From Ipomoea triloba (Eukaryota > Streptophyta > Magnoliopsida > Solanales > Convolvulaceae): a DNA stretch of 64,000 nt. A program made the position numbers and the translations under genes. The notes beneath the pieces are model-generated. The model saw only the letters and a program-made list of their open reading frames with translations. It was not told the DNA's origin and did no database searches. Of the stretch, positions 11,901-22,863 are shown piece by piece (position 1 is the first letter of the stretch; the number at the start of each line of letters is the position of its first letter). The DNA is taken from NCBI RefSeq assembly GCF_003576645.1, contig NC_044917.1:12161080-12225079 (forward strand), given 5' to 3'.

Positions 11901-12629
11901 ATGAGATGAAATTTGAATTTAAAATTTCATGGTCATATAAGAAATTCATGTCAATTTTAGTGTCGACACAATGTTGGTACATTTAATTTGTAAAATTATA
12001 TTTTGGACATATATAGTAAAGCCATCGTGAACTAATCTTTATGTTAATCTTTTGGGGATGTATCCAAGTTCTATATGTGTCTGTATTTCTATTATTTTTT
12101 ATTTTTTATTTATACAATGAGTACAATAATTCAGTGGGAAATTCTAGATACATATAATTATATTTTTGTTTTCACATGCTAACATGGCCTTATTTGATGA
12201 TACCAAGTGATAATTAACTAATGAATACCAAAAGTTTTTAAAAAAATTATATAAAAACAAATTTTGTGTAAGACCGCCTCATGTGAAATGTGTAACATTT
12301 TTTAACTAAAATATAATACTTGTAGTGATTTACGAAGAGCATATATTATACAATTCAATAAATTTCAACTCCTCAAAGTAAACAAAAACTAACTAATCCA
12401 TCATATTAAGACTAATACACTTGAATTTGGATAGAAGTAGATTTCCACAGCCCAGGGGATCGGAGCTTATCCACCGAGATGATGAAAGGGTGGGTTGAAT
12501 GCAATGCATACAAATATGAAAGTGTTGACTTTCACTTCTCGATTGTGGCTTTTGGCCGGATTTGTTTCATACTTGATATTCATGGGAAAGTTGATAATGA
12601 AGTTAAAGTATTTTTGTTGTTTTCTAAAA

Positions 12630-13154
12630 GAGTTAATTCCAGCAATGGTCTTCCGATTATGTTGATTTTTCAAAATTAGTCCCCGACTTTTAATTTATAC
12701 TATACAATTTAGGTCCCTTGACTTTCAAATTCTTTCCAATGTTAGTCCTTTCGTCAAATTTTGGTTAAGATGAGGTCAAATGAAGGGGTAAAATTGTCCG
12801 TTCACATTATAGTGTATTATTACTCGTATTTCTCATGTCCTATACGCTATATATATGAATATAATCTCAATCGAAGAGATTTTGACTGAGATTATATGGC
12901 TTCGATTGAGACTTCAACTGAGATTATATTCATATATACAGCGTATAGGGCAGGAGAAATACTAGTAATAATACACTAAACATGTGAACGGACAATTTTA
13001 CCCCTTCATTTGACCTCAACTTAACCAAAATTTGACGAAAAGACCAACATTGGAAAGAATTTGAAAGTCAAGGGACCTAAATTGTCCAAATTAAAAGTCG
13101 GGGACTAATTTTAGAAAATCGACATAGTCGGGGGACCATTGCTGGAATTAACTC
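12630..13154. mobile_element. Mutator-like foldback MITE with 10-bp target duplication
   Basis: The left end is GAGTTAATTCCAGCAATGGT and the right end is its inverse complement. The arms stay complementary for roughly 200-240 bp, including 'aaattagtccccgactttt', 'gtcccttgactttcaaattc' and 'ttgacctca'. The element is flanked by perfect TTTTCTAAAA repeats (12620-12629 and 13155-13164). Target duplications of 9-10 bp with long inverted repeats are typical of Mutator-like MITEs. The centre has an (ACT)GAGATTATAT motif repeated in both orientations. It has no coding capacity. Confidence 0.85.
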
Positions 13155-13164
13155 TTTTCTAAAA

Positions 13165-14890
13165 CTTCAAACTCATAACGGAAGTGAAATCAATACCACG
13201 ACTCGAGGAAGTCGAATTTCTCGCATAAAATAAAAAGACGACAAATTACAAATTTAAATAAGTAAATAAATTTTATGAATTTTGTTTTTTGTTTTGTTGC
13301 TTACTTATACTATATATGAACACATTTTCCATTTTTTAAAGGTAAAATGGCACTGATCTTAAACTTTAGGTTAAAATGCCAAAGGTTCGACCTACAATCC
13401 CTTCAGTTGTATAAAATAAACTTTCAAGCTCATAACAGAAATGAAATCAATGCCAAAACTTAGTTAAGTTGAACTTTAGACATAAAATAAAATGATGACA
13501 AATTACACAATAAAATAAATAAATTTTATGAATTTATTTTTTTGCTTAATGTTGTTGTTTATTTCTATTATATATAAGATTTTCTTTTTCCTTTTTTTGG
13601 GGGGAAAAGTAGGACTGGCCTGAGACTTTAGGTTAGAATGCCAAAAGTTCGACCCACAATCCTCTCAGTTGTTTTTTTTTTTTTTTTAAATGCAAACTCG
13701 TAGCGGAAATGAAATCAATGCCACAGCTCAACTAAGTTGAACTTTACGCATAAAATAAAAAGACGAAAAATTACAAAATAAAAAAAATTGATGAATTTCT
13801 TTTTTTTTTGTTTAATTTTGTTGCTTATTTCTATTATATATAAATATATTTTCTATTTTTATTTTTTGTGGTCATGTGGCACTGGCTTTAGATTTTAGGT
13901 TAGAATATCAAACATTCGATCCATAATTCACCCAGTTGTATTAAAAAAATACCTCAAACTCATAACGGAAATGAAACCAATGTCGTGACTTAGCTAAGCC
14001 GAACTTTATGCATAAAATAAAATGATGAAAAATTAGTGAATTACACAATAAAATAAATAAATTTTATGAATTTCTTTTTTTTTTTTGCTTAATTTTGTTG
14101 TTTATTTCTATTATATTTATGAGATTTCTTTTTGGTGGAAAAGTGGCACTGACCTGAGACTTTATGTTAGAATGTCAAAAGTTTGACCCGCAATCTTCTC
14201 AGTTGTATTTAAAAAAAATTCAAACTCGTAACGGAAAGAAATTAATGCCACGACTCAACTAAGTTGAACTTTACGCATAAAATAAAAAGACAGCAAATTA
14301 CATAATAAAATAAATTTTATGAATTTCTTTTTTTTTTTTGTTTGATTTTGTCGCTTATTTCTTTTATATATAAATATATTTTCTATTTTTATTTTTTGTG
14401 GTCAAGCGACACTGGCTTTAGATTTTAGGTTAGAATGTGAAACGTTCAATCCATAATTTGCCCAGTTGTATTAAAAAAAAATATCTCAAACTCATAACGG
14501 AGATGAAATCAATGTTGTGACTTAGCTAAGCCGAACTTTATGCATAAAATAAAAAGATGGAAAATTAAAAAATAAAATAAAAAAATAAAAAAAAAATGTA
14601 TGAATTTCTTTTATATTTTCGTTTGGTTTTGTCATTTATTTCTACTAGTATTTTCGCCCATACGTTGCACGGAATGGATTTGTTATAATATATATGCACA
14701 CACATTTTGTGGTCAAGTGGCTTAGCCTTTAGGGCTAGAATGCAAAAGATTTGACCCACAATCCCCCCATTTGTGTATAAAATTTAAAAGAAATAATTAA
14801 ACTCGTACTAAAATGAATTGAAATCAATGCCACGTCTCGACTAAGCCAGAATTCACGTATAAAATAAAAAGACGACAAATTACATAATAA
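13165..14890 (+). repeat. Seven-unit ~265-bp tandem array with dimeric order
   Basis: The anchor 'aaactcRtaacggaaatgaaatc' (interrupted consensus) lies near 13172, 13429, 13697, 13959, 14225, 14491 and 14802, with spacings of 257, 268, 262, 266, 266 and 311 bp. Units 3 and 5 share 'ctcaactaagttgaactttacg'-type wording, while units 4 and 6 share 'cttagctaagccgaactttatg'-type wording, so the recent duplication unit appears to be a dimer of about 530 bp. Each unit also has a 'gtCa.gtggcactgg' block and a 'gttcgacccacaat' block, which look like tRNA-type A and B boxes. Confidence 0.8.
14640..14700 (-). repeat. Helitron 3'-end-like fragment inside the tandem array
   Basis: 'actagtattttcgcccatac' followed by 'gttgcacggaatggatttg' resembles 32395-32440, the 3' end of the minus-strand Helitron. 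It sits in the longest interval (311 bp) between array anchors and can account for the extra length there. Confidence 0.45.
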
Positions 14891-16230
14891 ATAATTTGAC
14901 CTAATAGCCCAATTGATTATTCCCTAGACCTAATAAACTCTCGGATCTCCACTCTCTAGCCCAATTGGCCTAGCTTGGACTCGAGCACCATTCCTCCATC
15001 AACAATAATGTTATGTACAAATTTCTCCTTGAAATTAGAGTAGGTCGCAATTATTGAAAAATTTTAAGAATCAAGTTGACAAAGATATTATCGTCTTAGA
15101 TTATCATATTTTGAAAATGAATTACAATCCGTATCACCAACTGTATTTAATGAGAATTGCAACTTCTATTCACATAATAATATTTTGAGATTTTTGCTAA
15201 CACAATTAGTCAATTAATCATAAATTATAGAAATTGAAGCATTGGGCATAATGGTCCTACATATTGCCAATTTGATTAAATGGACTAATCTAGAAAGTCC
15301 TCAATGCATGCACAGGGATGTAACTAAATTACATGTTTCAAATAATTTATAACGAAATTAATACTAGACAAATTATTGAGTAAAAAAATAATAAAATTCC
15401 CTTTGATCTTGTAGTTAGATGGGAAGGTTTACTTAAGACTTACTTTCAAGGGTAAGGTGAGAAATTATACGACACAAACATCGAGAGTTCAGATTTGAAT
15501 TGTATTGCTTGTAAACATAAGTGTATATGTGTTGAGTCTCACTCTTTATGGGTCTAAGGGTGAATACATGAAGTTTAGAATATAATCAAACAAAATTAAA
15601 ATTTAAAAAAAAAAAATCTTGAAGTGGTAATTTTCATGCAATTATCTGGATTCGAATTTTAATTTGTCCCTCCCTTTAATTTCCCATATTCCGAAAAATA
15701 AAAAAGAAAACAAAATTGATTCACTTTAATCTAATTTCCAACTTGCCATGTTATACTCGTGTCTTTGTCGGTCCATAATCAATAATAAATAATAATACTA
15801 CAATAGCTACTCACCTCATTAATCAATTTTATTTCGTATTTAGTGATCTGGCTTTAGAAATCTCCATGCGAGGCCTTAATCAGTTGAAAGGAACCCTGCA
15901 TAAATATGAACCTACCAAAAAGATATCTTAATTATTATTAATGGATTCTTAATGTGTCTAGTGCTAGTAAATTAAAGATGTTAATCCAAAACCAAATTTG
16001 TGGTGTGTACAATAATAATATCCTTTTTTTTACTTACATGTCCAATATGTTCTTCTTAATTACCAACCATATTTGATAATTATAAATAAATAAATAAATA
16101 AAGAGGACTTAAAAACAATTAATAACATACATTAATGAATTAGAAAATTGAAAAATATAATTAATTGAGAATGAAATTTATAGATCAAATTTTATGTAAC
16201 AATGTTTTTTTTTAATATTTAATTTTTCAG
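14891..16230. other. AT-rich intergenic stretch, nothing recognised
   Basis: No coding sequence, RNA gene or clear repeat was seen. A short (AAAT)n run lies near 16085. Confidence 0.5.
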
Positions 16231-16235
16231 ACCTT

Positions 16236-16310
16236 TTTTTTTTAGTACAACTGACTCTGTTACAAGGTGGACCCTGGTCCATGGTATAACAATGGGTTGA
16301 AATTCAATAC
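16236..16310 (-). repeat. SINE tail fragment next to a MITE-end fragment
   Basis: 'tttttttttagtacaactgactctgttaca' (interrupted) is, on the minus strand, the SINE tail type also seen at 32365 and 54214-54252. Next to it, 'ggaccctggtccatggtata' followed by 'acaatg' resembles the ends of the E1/E2 Mutator-like MITE family. Confidence 0.45.
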
Positions 16311-16581
16311 ACATACACAATAAAATTGCGAAGAAATTTTTACGTCAAATTGATTTAAAATGTCGTATAAGCTCTTTAAATAAATAATAATCGAGTGTTT
16401 TTGGCATTAGATTAAGGTAGGTTTGACTATTTTAATTTCACAATCTTTTATGAGATGCATTAATTCAATTGCAAATAAAGAAAAAGTAAAAGTAAATTCG
16501 CTACTAATAGTAAAATATTAAAAAAGAAATTATTTAAAAAAAAAAAAAAAACAATGGTGGCATTGAATGCACCACGCGGTT

Positions 16582-16649
16582 TATATATATAAGCTTTTGT
16601 GAGCGCTTTAATTTGCAAATTAAAGAGCTCACAAAAGCATATATATAAG
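16582..16649. other. Near-perfect 34-bp-arm hairpin upstream of the MYB gene
   Basis: The inverted repeat is centred between 16615 and 16616. Left arm words TATATATAAGCTTTTGTGAG and CGCTTTAATTTG face CAAATTAAAG, AGCTCACAAAAG and CATATATATA. I count only two mismatches and essentially no loop. It lies about 680 bp upstream of the MYB TATA box. A cruciform-forming MITE relic is the simplest reading; no precursor-RNA evidence is available. Confidence 0.75.
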
Positions 16650-16847
16650 CACAAAATGAGGAGTAAATGCTCTGTGCTGTCTTCCTTTGACTTTCTTTTT
16701 TTCTTTTTTATTTTAAAATTTTCTTATAAATGATTTTTTTTCAATTTAATAGGGCCAAATTAATATTATTCGAGATATCTTATTTAAAATAAATTTCAAA
16801 TCTAAATTTCATCTCCACAATATATTATATAATTAAGTATGTGTATT

Positions 16848-16872
16848 ATTATTATTATTATTATTATTATAG
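16848..16872. repeat. (ATT)n microsatellite
   Basis: About eight ATT units in the upstream region of the MYB gene. Confidence 0.9.
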
Positions 16873-16929
16873 CGTCGGGTAGTAGTGTTAGAGTAGAATT
16901 GTTAGTGCCCGGCTGCCCGCACTACGCCC

Positions 16930-17010
16930 GCAATGCGCACGTGCTCAGTGGTTCAATAGGTAGTATATGGGAGAAGAATTCAAGATTTGAAACTCAGTAG
17001 CGGCAGTATG
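16930..17010 (+). repeat. SINE-like fragment
   Basis: 'gtgctcagtggttcaatagg' followed by 'ttcaagatttgaaactcagt' resembles the tRNA-type box arrangement at 10644-10740. It lies about 320 bp upstream of the MYB TATA box. Its identity is tentative. Confidence 0.35.
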
Positions 17011-17328
17011 GGAATATGCCTAAAGTGGAAGATCTCTTATACACACAAATGACCCTATCGGTTGAGCAACTGAGTTATCGTGATTTACCTCGGTCCGGAG
17101 CATAGGGAGAAGAGTAGCCGAATAGTTAGTGAATAAATGATTAGTTGAAAACTTATAACTATATATTTAAAAAGGTTAATTAAAAACTTATATAATTATA
17201 AAGATATTATTTATACCCCATCATTTAGGGCGAAAAATAGTAATAATAAAAAAATGAAGGACCCTTTTTACCCTCTTCCGCTTAGGTCAGCCTAGCTATA
17301 CTAAAACGTCTTTCTCTCACTCCCTGCC

Positions 17329-17336
17329 TATATAAG
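17329..17336 (+). promoter_or_regulatory. Core promoter TATA box of the MYB gene
   Basis: TATATAAG lies 160 bp upstream of the start codon, after 'ctccctgcc'. A transcription start 25-35 bp downstream would fall near 17355-17365. The leader would then be about 125-135 nt and rich in GA. A short upstream ORF (ATG at 17363, 16 codons, stop at 17413) would be in the transcript only if transcription starts at or before 17363. Confidence 0.65.
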
Positions 17337-17488
17337 CATATGGGTACCTCTTGCTGTAGAGTATGCTTGGCTCAACCATTTCTCCACAGAGGGGAGAAAA
17401 AGGAATTCCCTAAGAGGAGAGGAGAGAAGAGTAGTAAAAATATATATAGAAAGTGAATTATATAGGAAGCTTGAGATCATAGGGCTAA

Positions 17489-19636
17489 ATGGGAAGGCCC
17501 CCTTGCTGTGATAAAGTTGGTGTGAAGAAAGGGCCATGGACTCCTGAAGAGGATATCATTTTGGTTTCTTATATCCAAGAACATGGTCCAGGCAACTGGA
17601 GAGCTGTTCCTACTAATACTGGTAATTTATGATACTCTGTCGGTTCGCTGGCTGTTTTTCCTGATCGGATCGTTTTGGTCTAATTTCACCTAAATACTCA
17701 AAATTTATTAGAATTTTTTCTTGTTCAATACTTTGTCGGTTCGGTTGCTGGTTTGTTCTGATCAGATCATTTTGGTGTGATTTGACCTAGATTTATGTGG
17801 TACGGGTTGGTTATGATTTTTTTTTTTCTCTTTTTCCATTTTCTTCAAGTTTTATTGTGTTTGGTTTCTCTTCTCTCTAGGGTTTTTGGTAGGTTTGATT
17901 CATTAAAGGAGGGTACTTAATGTTTCCTCAGATGGAGTGAATGCATAAAGAGAGAGAGAGAGAGATATAGCAAGTCTTTTTTAATTTCCTTGTATTTTTT
18001 CTACCCAATATTTTTAATTTGGTTTTTTGTGATGGTTATAATTTTCAGGGTTGCTTAGGTGCAGCAAGAGCTGTCGGCTCCGGTGGACTAACTATCTCCG
18101 CCCGGGAATCAAACGCGGCAACTTCACTGAACAAGAGGAGAAGATGATTATTCACCTCCAAGCCCTTCTTGGCAATCGGTATACTAAAATAAATCACCCT
18201 TTTTTTTCAAAAAAATAAATAAATAAATCACCCTTTCAAATTAAATTCAAACAAACCAATTTCAAAAAAAAAAAAAAAAACAAATTTCTCTGATTTTTTT
18301 TGGATGTAATTAAGACTAGATCTAATATTTTTACCCCCAAAATCTCTAATTTTTATAAATTAATTTAATTTTTATTTCACCTTTGGTTAAAATAGGATCC
18401 AATATTTTTCAAAAAAAAAAAAAAAGGATTCAACCCTTATATATATATATATATATATAGGGATGAAAACTTTATTAAAATTTTAAGGTTTCACACCCTT
18501 GGAAAAATGAAAATAGAATAGAATTGAAATTCATTTTAAAGATATTTTATCACCGTTCCTAAAAAATATATATTAAAAAAAAAACTCAAAAGAAAAATAA
18601 TTTAATAGATGATTTCGAGAAAAGTGTTAAATGAAATATTTTTGTCTTTATATAAACAAAGTATTTTTTTTAAAACAATCATGATTTTTACAAAGCATAT
18701 ATGTTCTATACTTTTAAAATCTTTTTTTAACCTAGTAATCAATGCCCCACACCCTACCGCTGGGTTCGATTTGTGATAGATGTGCTATCACACTATATAG
18801 TAGTTGGTATCGAGTATTTAGGTTTTAATAAATAATTTGTAATTTTTTTTAAACTAAAAATTTAATTTTTATAATGGCATTTAATTTTTGTTTGTGATGA
18901 GCATAGATGGGCAGCCATAGCTTCATACCTTCCTCAAAGGACTGATAATGACATCAAGAATTACTGGAACACCCATCTGAAGAAGAAGCTGAAGAAGATG
19001 CAAGGGGAAGATGGTGCAGAGAGCAGTGGGGGACAAGATGGGAATTCTTCATCATCTTCTCACCACTCAATCTCAAAGGGCCAGTGGGAGAGAAGGCTCC
19101 AAACTGATATCCACTTGGCCAAACAAGCTCTCTGTGAGGCTTTATCCATGGACAAATCCAAGCCGGTTCTGTCTGCCGGCGGTTCATCCAACCCGGCGAC
19201 TGTCCCGGTCCAGACCGGTCCCTACGCTTCAAGCGCTGAAAACATCGCGAGGCTGCTGGAGAGCTGGGTGAAAAACAACGGACCGACCCGGTCCAACTCG
19301 GAGACCACCGTTACTCAAACCGGGTTTGCCGGTTCGACCTCTAGCCCGAGCGAGGCCACCTTTGACCACTCCCTCTTCAGCTTCAACTCAACATGCAACA
19401 ACTCCGAAGCTCTGTCCGCTGTCGAGAGCAAGCCCGTGTTCGCACGCGCCGCCGTGGCCCCACCCACCTTCCTGACCCAACCCAAGCCCAACAATTACAA
19501 TATTGCCCCTCCTGAGACTCAAATGCCCTTGACCCTGCTGGAAAATTGGCTCTTTGATGACGCTGCCAATGTTCAACCCCAAGAGGGCATAATGGGAATG
19601 CCAGTGCCCTTAGCCGGAACTGCCGAGTTGTTTTGA
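17489..19636 (+). CDS. R2R3-MYB transcription factor, subgroup 1 (MYB30/60/96/306-like), 3 exons
   Basis: Exons are 17489-17621, 18049-18178 and 18907-19636, giving 330 residues plus stop. Introns (427 and 728 bp) have GT-AG borders and interrupt codons 45 and 88, the two classical R2R3-MYB positions. R2 tryptophans are W17, W37 and W57. R3 has F70, W89 and W108. The N terminus MGRPPCCDK, '[10 protein letters not shown]' and '[15 protein letters not shown]' are diagnostic of this class. The C-terminal region has [20 protein letters not shown] (147-166), [15 protein letters not shown] (194-208) and LLENWLFDD (298-306), all known from subgroup 1. Family members are nuclear DNA-binding regulators of cuticular wax, stomatal or ABA responses; which role applies here is not decidable from sequence. 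No break or stop was found. The start is the only ATG giving the conserved N terminus. Confidence 0.97.
17622..18048 (+). other. MYB intron 1
   Basis: Borders GTAATTTA and TTTTCAG. It contains a (GA)n run near 17950 and a duplicated 'tgtcggttcg.tggctg' motif at 17639 and 17731, followed in both cases by 'tctgatc' or 'cctgatc'. No coding content. Confidence 0.95.
18179..18906 (+). other. MYB intron 2
   Basis: Borders GTATAC and GAGCATAG. It has several A-runs and a short (AT)n tract at 18441-18459. The piece 18740-18790 ends with a 'gggttcgatttgtga' B-box-like word and may be a SINE relic. Confidence 0.93.
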
Positions 19637-19990
19637 ACAGATATATACACATAACGGCGTGTATATGTGTTCCAAACAACTTAATCAATTAATAGGTTAA
19701 TCTTAATGTTACTTTGTTAATTAGGGTTTAAGTGAGATATATATATATATATCTCTATATCAATATCTATATTATAGGTTTTACTTAGCTAGTTACCATT
19801 ACCTTGAGTAGCAACTTCTGCTGGACCCAAAAAAAAAGAAGAAGTGTAAATTAAAGGAAATACTTTAGTATTTCTATATAGTAAAATGGAAATAATAATA
19901 ATAATAGAGTCCTCTTGTGCTAGGATAGGTGCTTAAACTGTTTGTAACTTGTGTTACCTTTCAGTGCAATGAGAACTAGTTTTCTTATAT
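19637..19990 (+). other. Probable MYB 3' untranslated region
   Basis: The sequence after the stop contains a short (AT)n run at 19740-19751 and an (AAT)n run near 19890-19905 that could act as an A-rich polyadenylation element. The true end of the transcript is not determinable. Confidence 0.5.
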
Positions 19991-19994
19991 CTTA

Positions 19995-20120
19995 TCTTTC
20001 TGAGTACCAGTGAATTACAAAGAGCAAATAGTCAATATCGCAAGTTAATATTGTCTCATTGAACAGACTCGAACTCATTACCTCTCATTTGGAAGACCAC
20101 AAGGTCATTGGCTTCTTATA
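19995..20120 (-). repeat. tRNA-derived SINE fragment
   Basis: On the minus strand it reads 'caatgaccttgtggtc' followed by 'gagaggtaatgagttcgagt', that is, the start of an A-box region and a B box as in Au-like plant SINEs. The A box is shortened. Other members lie at 29575, 30175, 32277 and 45420. Confidence 0.6.
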
Positions 20121-20612
20121 TCGTACTTAGTATAATTTAATTACTTTAATTTTAAGTCACATTTATATCATATCTAGCTTAAAATTTTAAATATAATAAT
20201 AATAATACTATTAATAATGATAATAAAAATATTATTATTATATATATTATAGGTTTTTTTTCTAAAGCATTTGTATTGGCAATTAATTCTCATGTCAAGT
20301 CATTGGGAAATTTGTGGATCCATATGATTTATTAGGTCAGATGCTCCATGTCAACTCCTTAAAGAGGTGATGAGCTTAAGAACACAAACCATGGAAATCC
20401 ACAGATTTTTTTTTTCTTTTTTGGCAACTGGGAAGTAGTTTAAAAGGCTTAACAGTTGAGAAATTAATGATGGGCAACCAGTCTTGGCTAATTGTCTTAC
20501 TCAGAAACTCATACGGGGCATATTATACATTGCACCATAGTACAAAATGTCATGTGGATCGTCCATAAATGTTTATATTTAATATATTGAGGATTCATTA
20601 TTATTGTATTAA

Positions 20613-21061
20613 GGGTGTGCTTGGTTCGCACAAAAGAATCGAAAGTAGAATGAGAATCAAATAGTTAGTAATATAATGATAATAGATTTTGGTGAAAATA
20701 TTTTGCATGTTTTGGTAATAAGGTGGAATTGGAATGATTACCAATATTTGATGTTTAGTTATGTATGAGCTTATAATGGAAATAAAGGTTTTAAAAATAC
20801 AAAAATAAAAAATTAAGGTAATTGATCATAACATAATGACATCCCAAAGCACCAATATTAAAAAAAAAATCAAAACAAAAATCTAAAAGCACTAATCCAA
20901 ACTTAAAAATCAAATTACGAATAAGATAGAATGATACTCGTTTTTAATTAGGGAATGATGTTTTTTTAATTGTAAAGGTAATCAAATCTCATAGTTGTAT
21001 TTTAAAAAGTTGTCAACCAAAAACTAATTATGATTTTGATTTCCATGAACCAAACACACCC
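20613..21061. mobile_element. Tourist-like (Harbinger) MITE, TAA target duplication
   Basis: The left end is GGGTGTGCTTGGTTCG and the right end, reverse-complemented, is GGGTGTGTTTGGTTCATG. TAA flanks both sides (20610-20612 and 21062-21064). The length is 449 bp with no coding capacity. It lies about 1 kb downstream of the MYB stop codon. Confidence 0.85.
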
Positions 21062-21539
21062 TAAATGTTTATTTTTAGATAGTATACTATGATAATGAAC
21101 CTTTAATCTACTAAAAATGAGACTTAGAAGCAGTGTTGTTTCAAGGAAGCTGATAAAGAGGGAAGATGGAATACAATTTACTTGAGATAGAAAAGGAGAA
21201 AAAACATTTAAATTGAGCAAGAAAGAAGAGTAAAGGATGAAGTCTTAGGAGACTACAGCAAAAAGGAAAAATTAAATGAAGAAAATTCAAGGAGAAATAT
21301 TAATTTTCTTGAAGAATTAATTTTCAACAAAAATTTGGAGCTTAAATCGAGATTATTTAATGAAAGGAGAAAATGGTGAACATTTAATTTCAAGAGAAGA
21401 GTAATTAAGGAGCAAAGTCAGTAGAAGAGAAGTGAAGGGAGTAAAGTTAAGAGAAAGAAAAAAGTTTGGAGCAAGGTTTAGAGTAGACAAGAGAAGAGTT
21501 TGGAGAAGAATTGAAAGAGGAGAAGTTCGAATCACAGTG

Positions 21540-21833
21540 GATCGGAAGAAAAAAAAAAGAATTAAGAAAAGAGATGAGTTTGGAGCAAAGATGGTAAAAT
21601 AGAAGAGTTTGGAGAAGAATTTGAATCTAAGTCAAAATTGAAATCAATTCTGAAATCAAAGAGCAAAGTTTGTAAAAGGAAAGATGAGAACTGTAAATTG
21701 TATTAACTGAATTTGAATGCAAGAGTACAAGCATGGGGATATATATACAAGTGGAATTATAGGTAGAATAGGATAGGGAAACTAGGATAGATAGTTATAC
21801 TTTGACTCAAATACATAGAGTTCTAATACTCCC
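21540..21833 (-). repeat. Part of a Copia LTR
   Basis: On the minus strand a purine-rich tract (GGAGGGGAG, 21831-21839) is followed by 'tattagaactctatg'. A TATA-like block lies near 21738-21750. This is the layout of a polypurine tract followed by LTR U3. The far end of the LTR could not be fixed; the pyrimidine-rich minus strand down to about 21120 may belong to it. Confidence 0.6.
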
Positions 21834-22104
21834 CTCCAAGAACAGGATATACTAGTAACGTGTAGCTTGTCTCTAAGAATAAGGAAAATCTAGGAGCAGA
21901 CAAAGCTTTTGTAAAGATGTCAGTAATAAGTTGGTCTTTTGTTGAAATAAAATTAACTTGAATATCCACATTAGCCACTCTATTTCTAACAAAGTGATAG
22001 TCAATTTCTACGTGCTTGGTTCTTGCATGAAAGATGAGATTTGCATACATATATGTAGCACCAAGATTATCACACCATAGTTTGGAAACATAGATACCAG
22101 GCAA
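21834..22104 (-). pseudogene. Copia RNase H C-terminal remnant
   Basis: The minus-strand frame contains 'LWCDNLGATY', 'FHARTKHVEIDYHFVR' and 'FISTKDQLITDIFTKAL', the C-terminal end of Copia pol. The frame is open for about 90 codons, so this copy is younger than the one at 7.5-10.6 kb, but everything upstream is missing. The sequence after 22141 is unrelated. Confidence 0.92.
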
Positions 22105-22310
22105 GTTAATCTCTTGGAAACAAAGAACACTTGCTTCTTAAACGGCATGAGGATCGGATGACATGGCTACCCAACGGTGGACTCCTCCCACCAGGATAAG
22201 TTGAAACTTAGCATGGACAGAGAGAGAAAAGTGGGTTCAAGATTAGCCAGTGCGGGGTGAGGCGGGGGAGGGGGGGGGGGGGATTACATATATATATACA
22301 TATATATAAA

Positions 22311-22799
22311 CTGTTGCAAAAATTCCCACCTAGGCCACCTAAGCACCTGCCTAGGCGCTAGGCGCTCCTAGACCGAGGTGAATTGCTCCCTAGGCGTCCC
22401 GCCTAGGTGGCCGACGCCTAGGAAGCCGCCTAGCGCCTAGCTCAGCCGACTAGGCTGAGTTGGCGACCGACTGGGCCGAATTTGGCCGAGTTAACTCGCC
22501 CAACTCGACAGAGTTAGCGAGTTAACTCGAGCGAGTTGGCCTTGTTAATTTTATTACTATATTTATATATATTTAAATTCATTTATTTATATAAGTAAGC
22601 TAAGAGAAGTAAATATATATTATATATATATATATATATAAAAATATATAATAATGTAATATATGACATACACCACACACATGAATTAATTTTTTATTTT
22701 TATAGGTCGCCGCTTAGGTACCGCATAGGCGCCGCCTAGACCGCTTAGGCGCTAGCTAGTCTACCGCCCGACTAGCACCTAGCGCCTACTGCAACCATG
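22311..22799. mobile_element. hAT-like CCTAGGCG-rich MITE, left arm copy
   Basis: The ends are CTGTTGCAAAAATTCCC (left) and CATGGTTGCAGTAGGCGC (right, reverse-complemented). Both are followed by dense 'gcctaggcgcc' words in both orientations. The interior is AT-rich. The flanks are TA repeats, so the target duplication is unreadable. The family is confirmed by the copy at 52568-53113, which has an 8-bp duplication. Confidence 0.7.
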
Positions 22800-22863
22800 T
22801 ATAATATATATATATATATGTGTGTGGTGTGTGTGTGTGTGTGTGGAGTGTACACCTTTTTAA

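Noticed and set aside
17340..17458. 38-codon upstream frame before the MYB start
   Set aside because: Its ATG lies 4 bp after the TATA box, so it is very unlikely to be transcribed.
18954..19688. Overlapping frames on both strands in MYB exon 3
   Set aside because: Shadows of the real MYB frame caused by its higher GC content.
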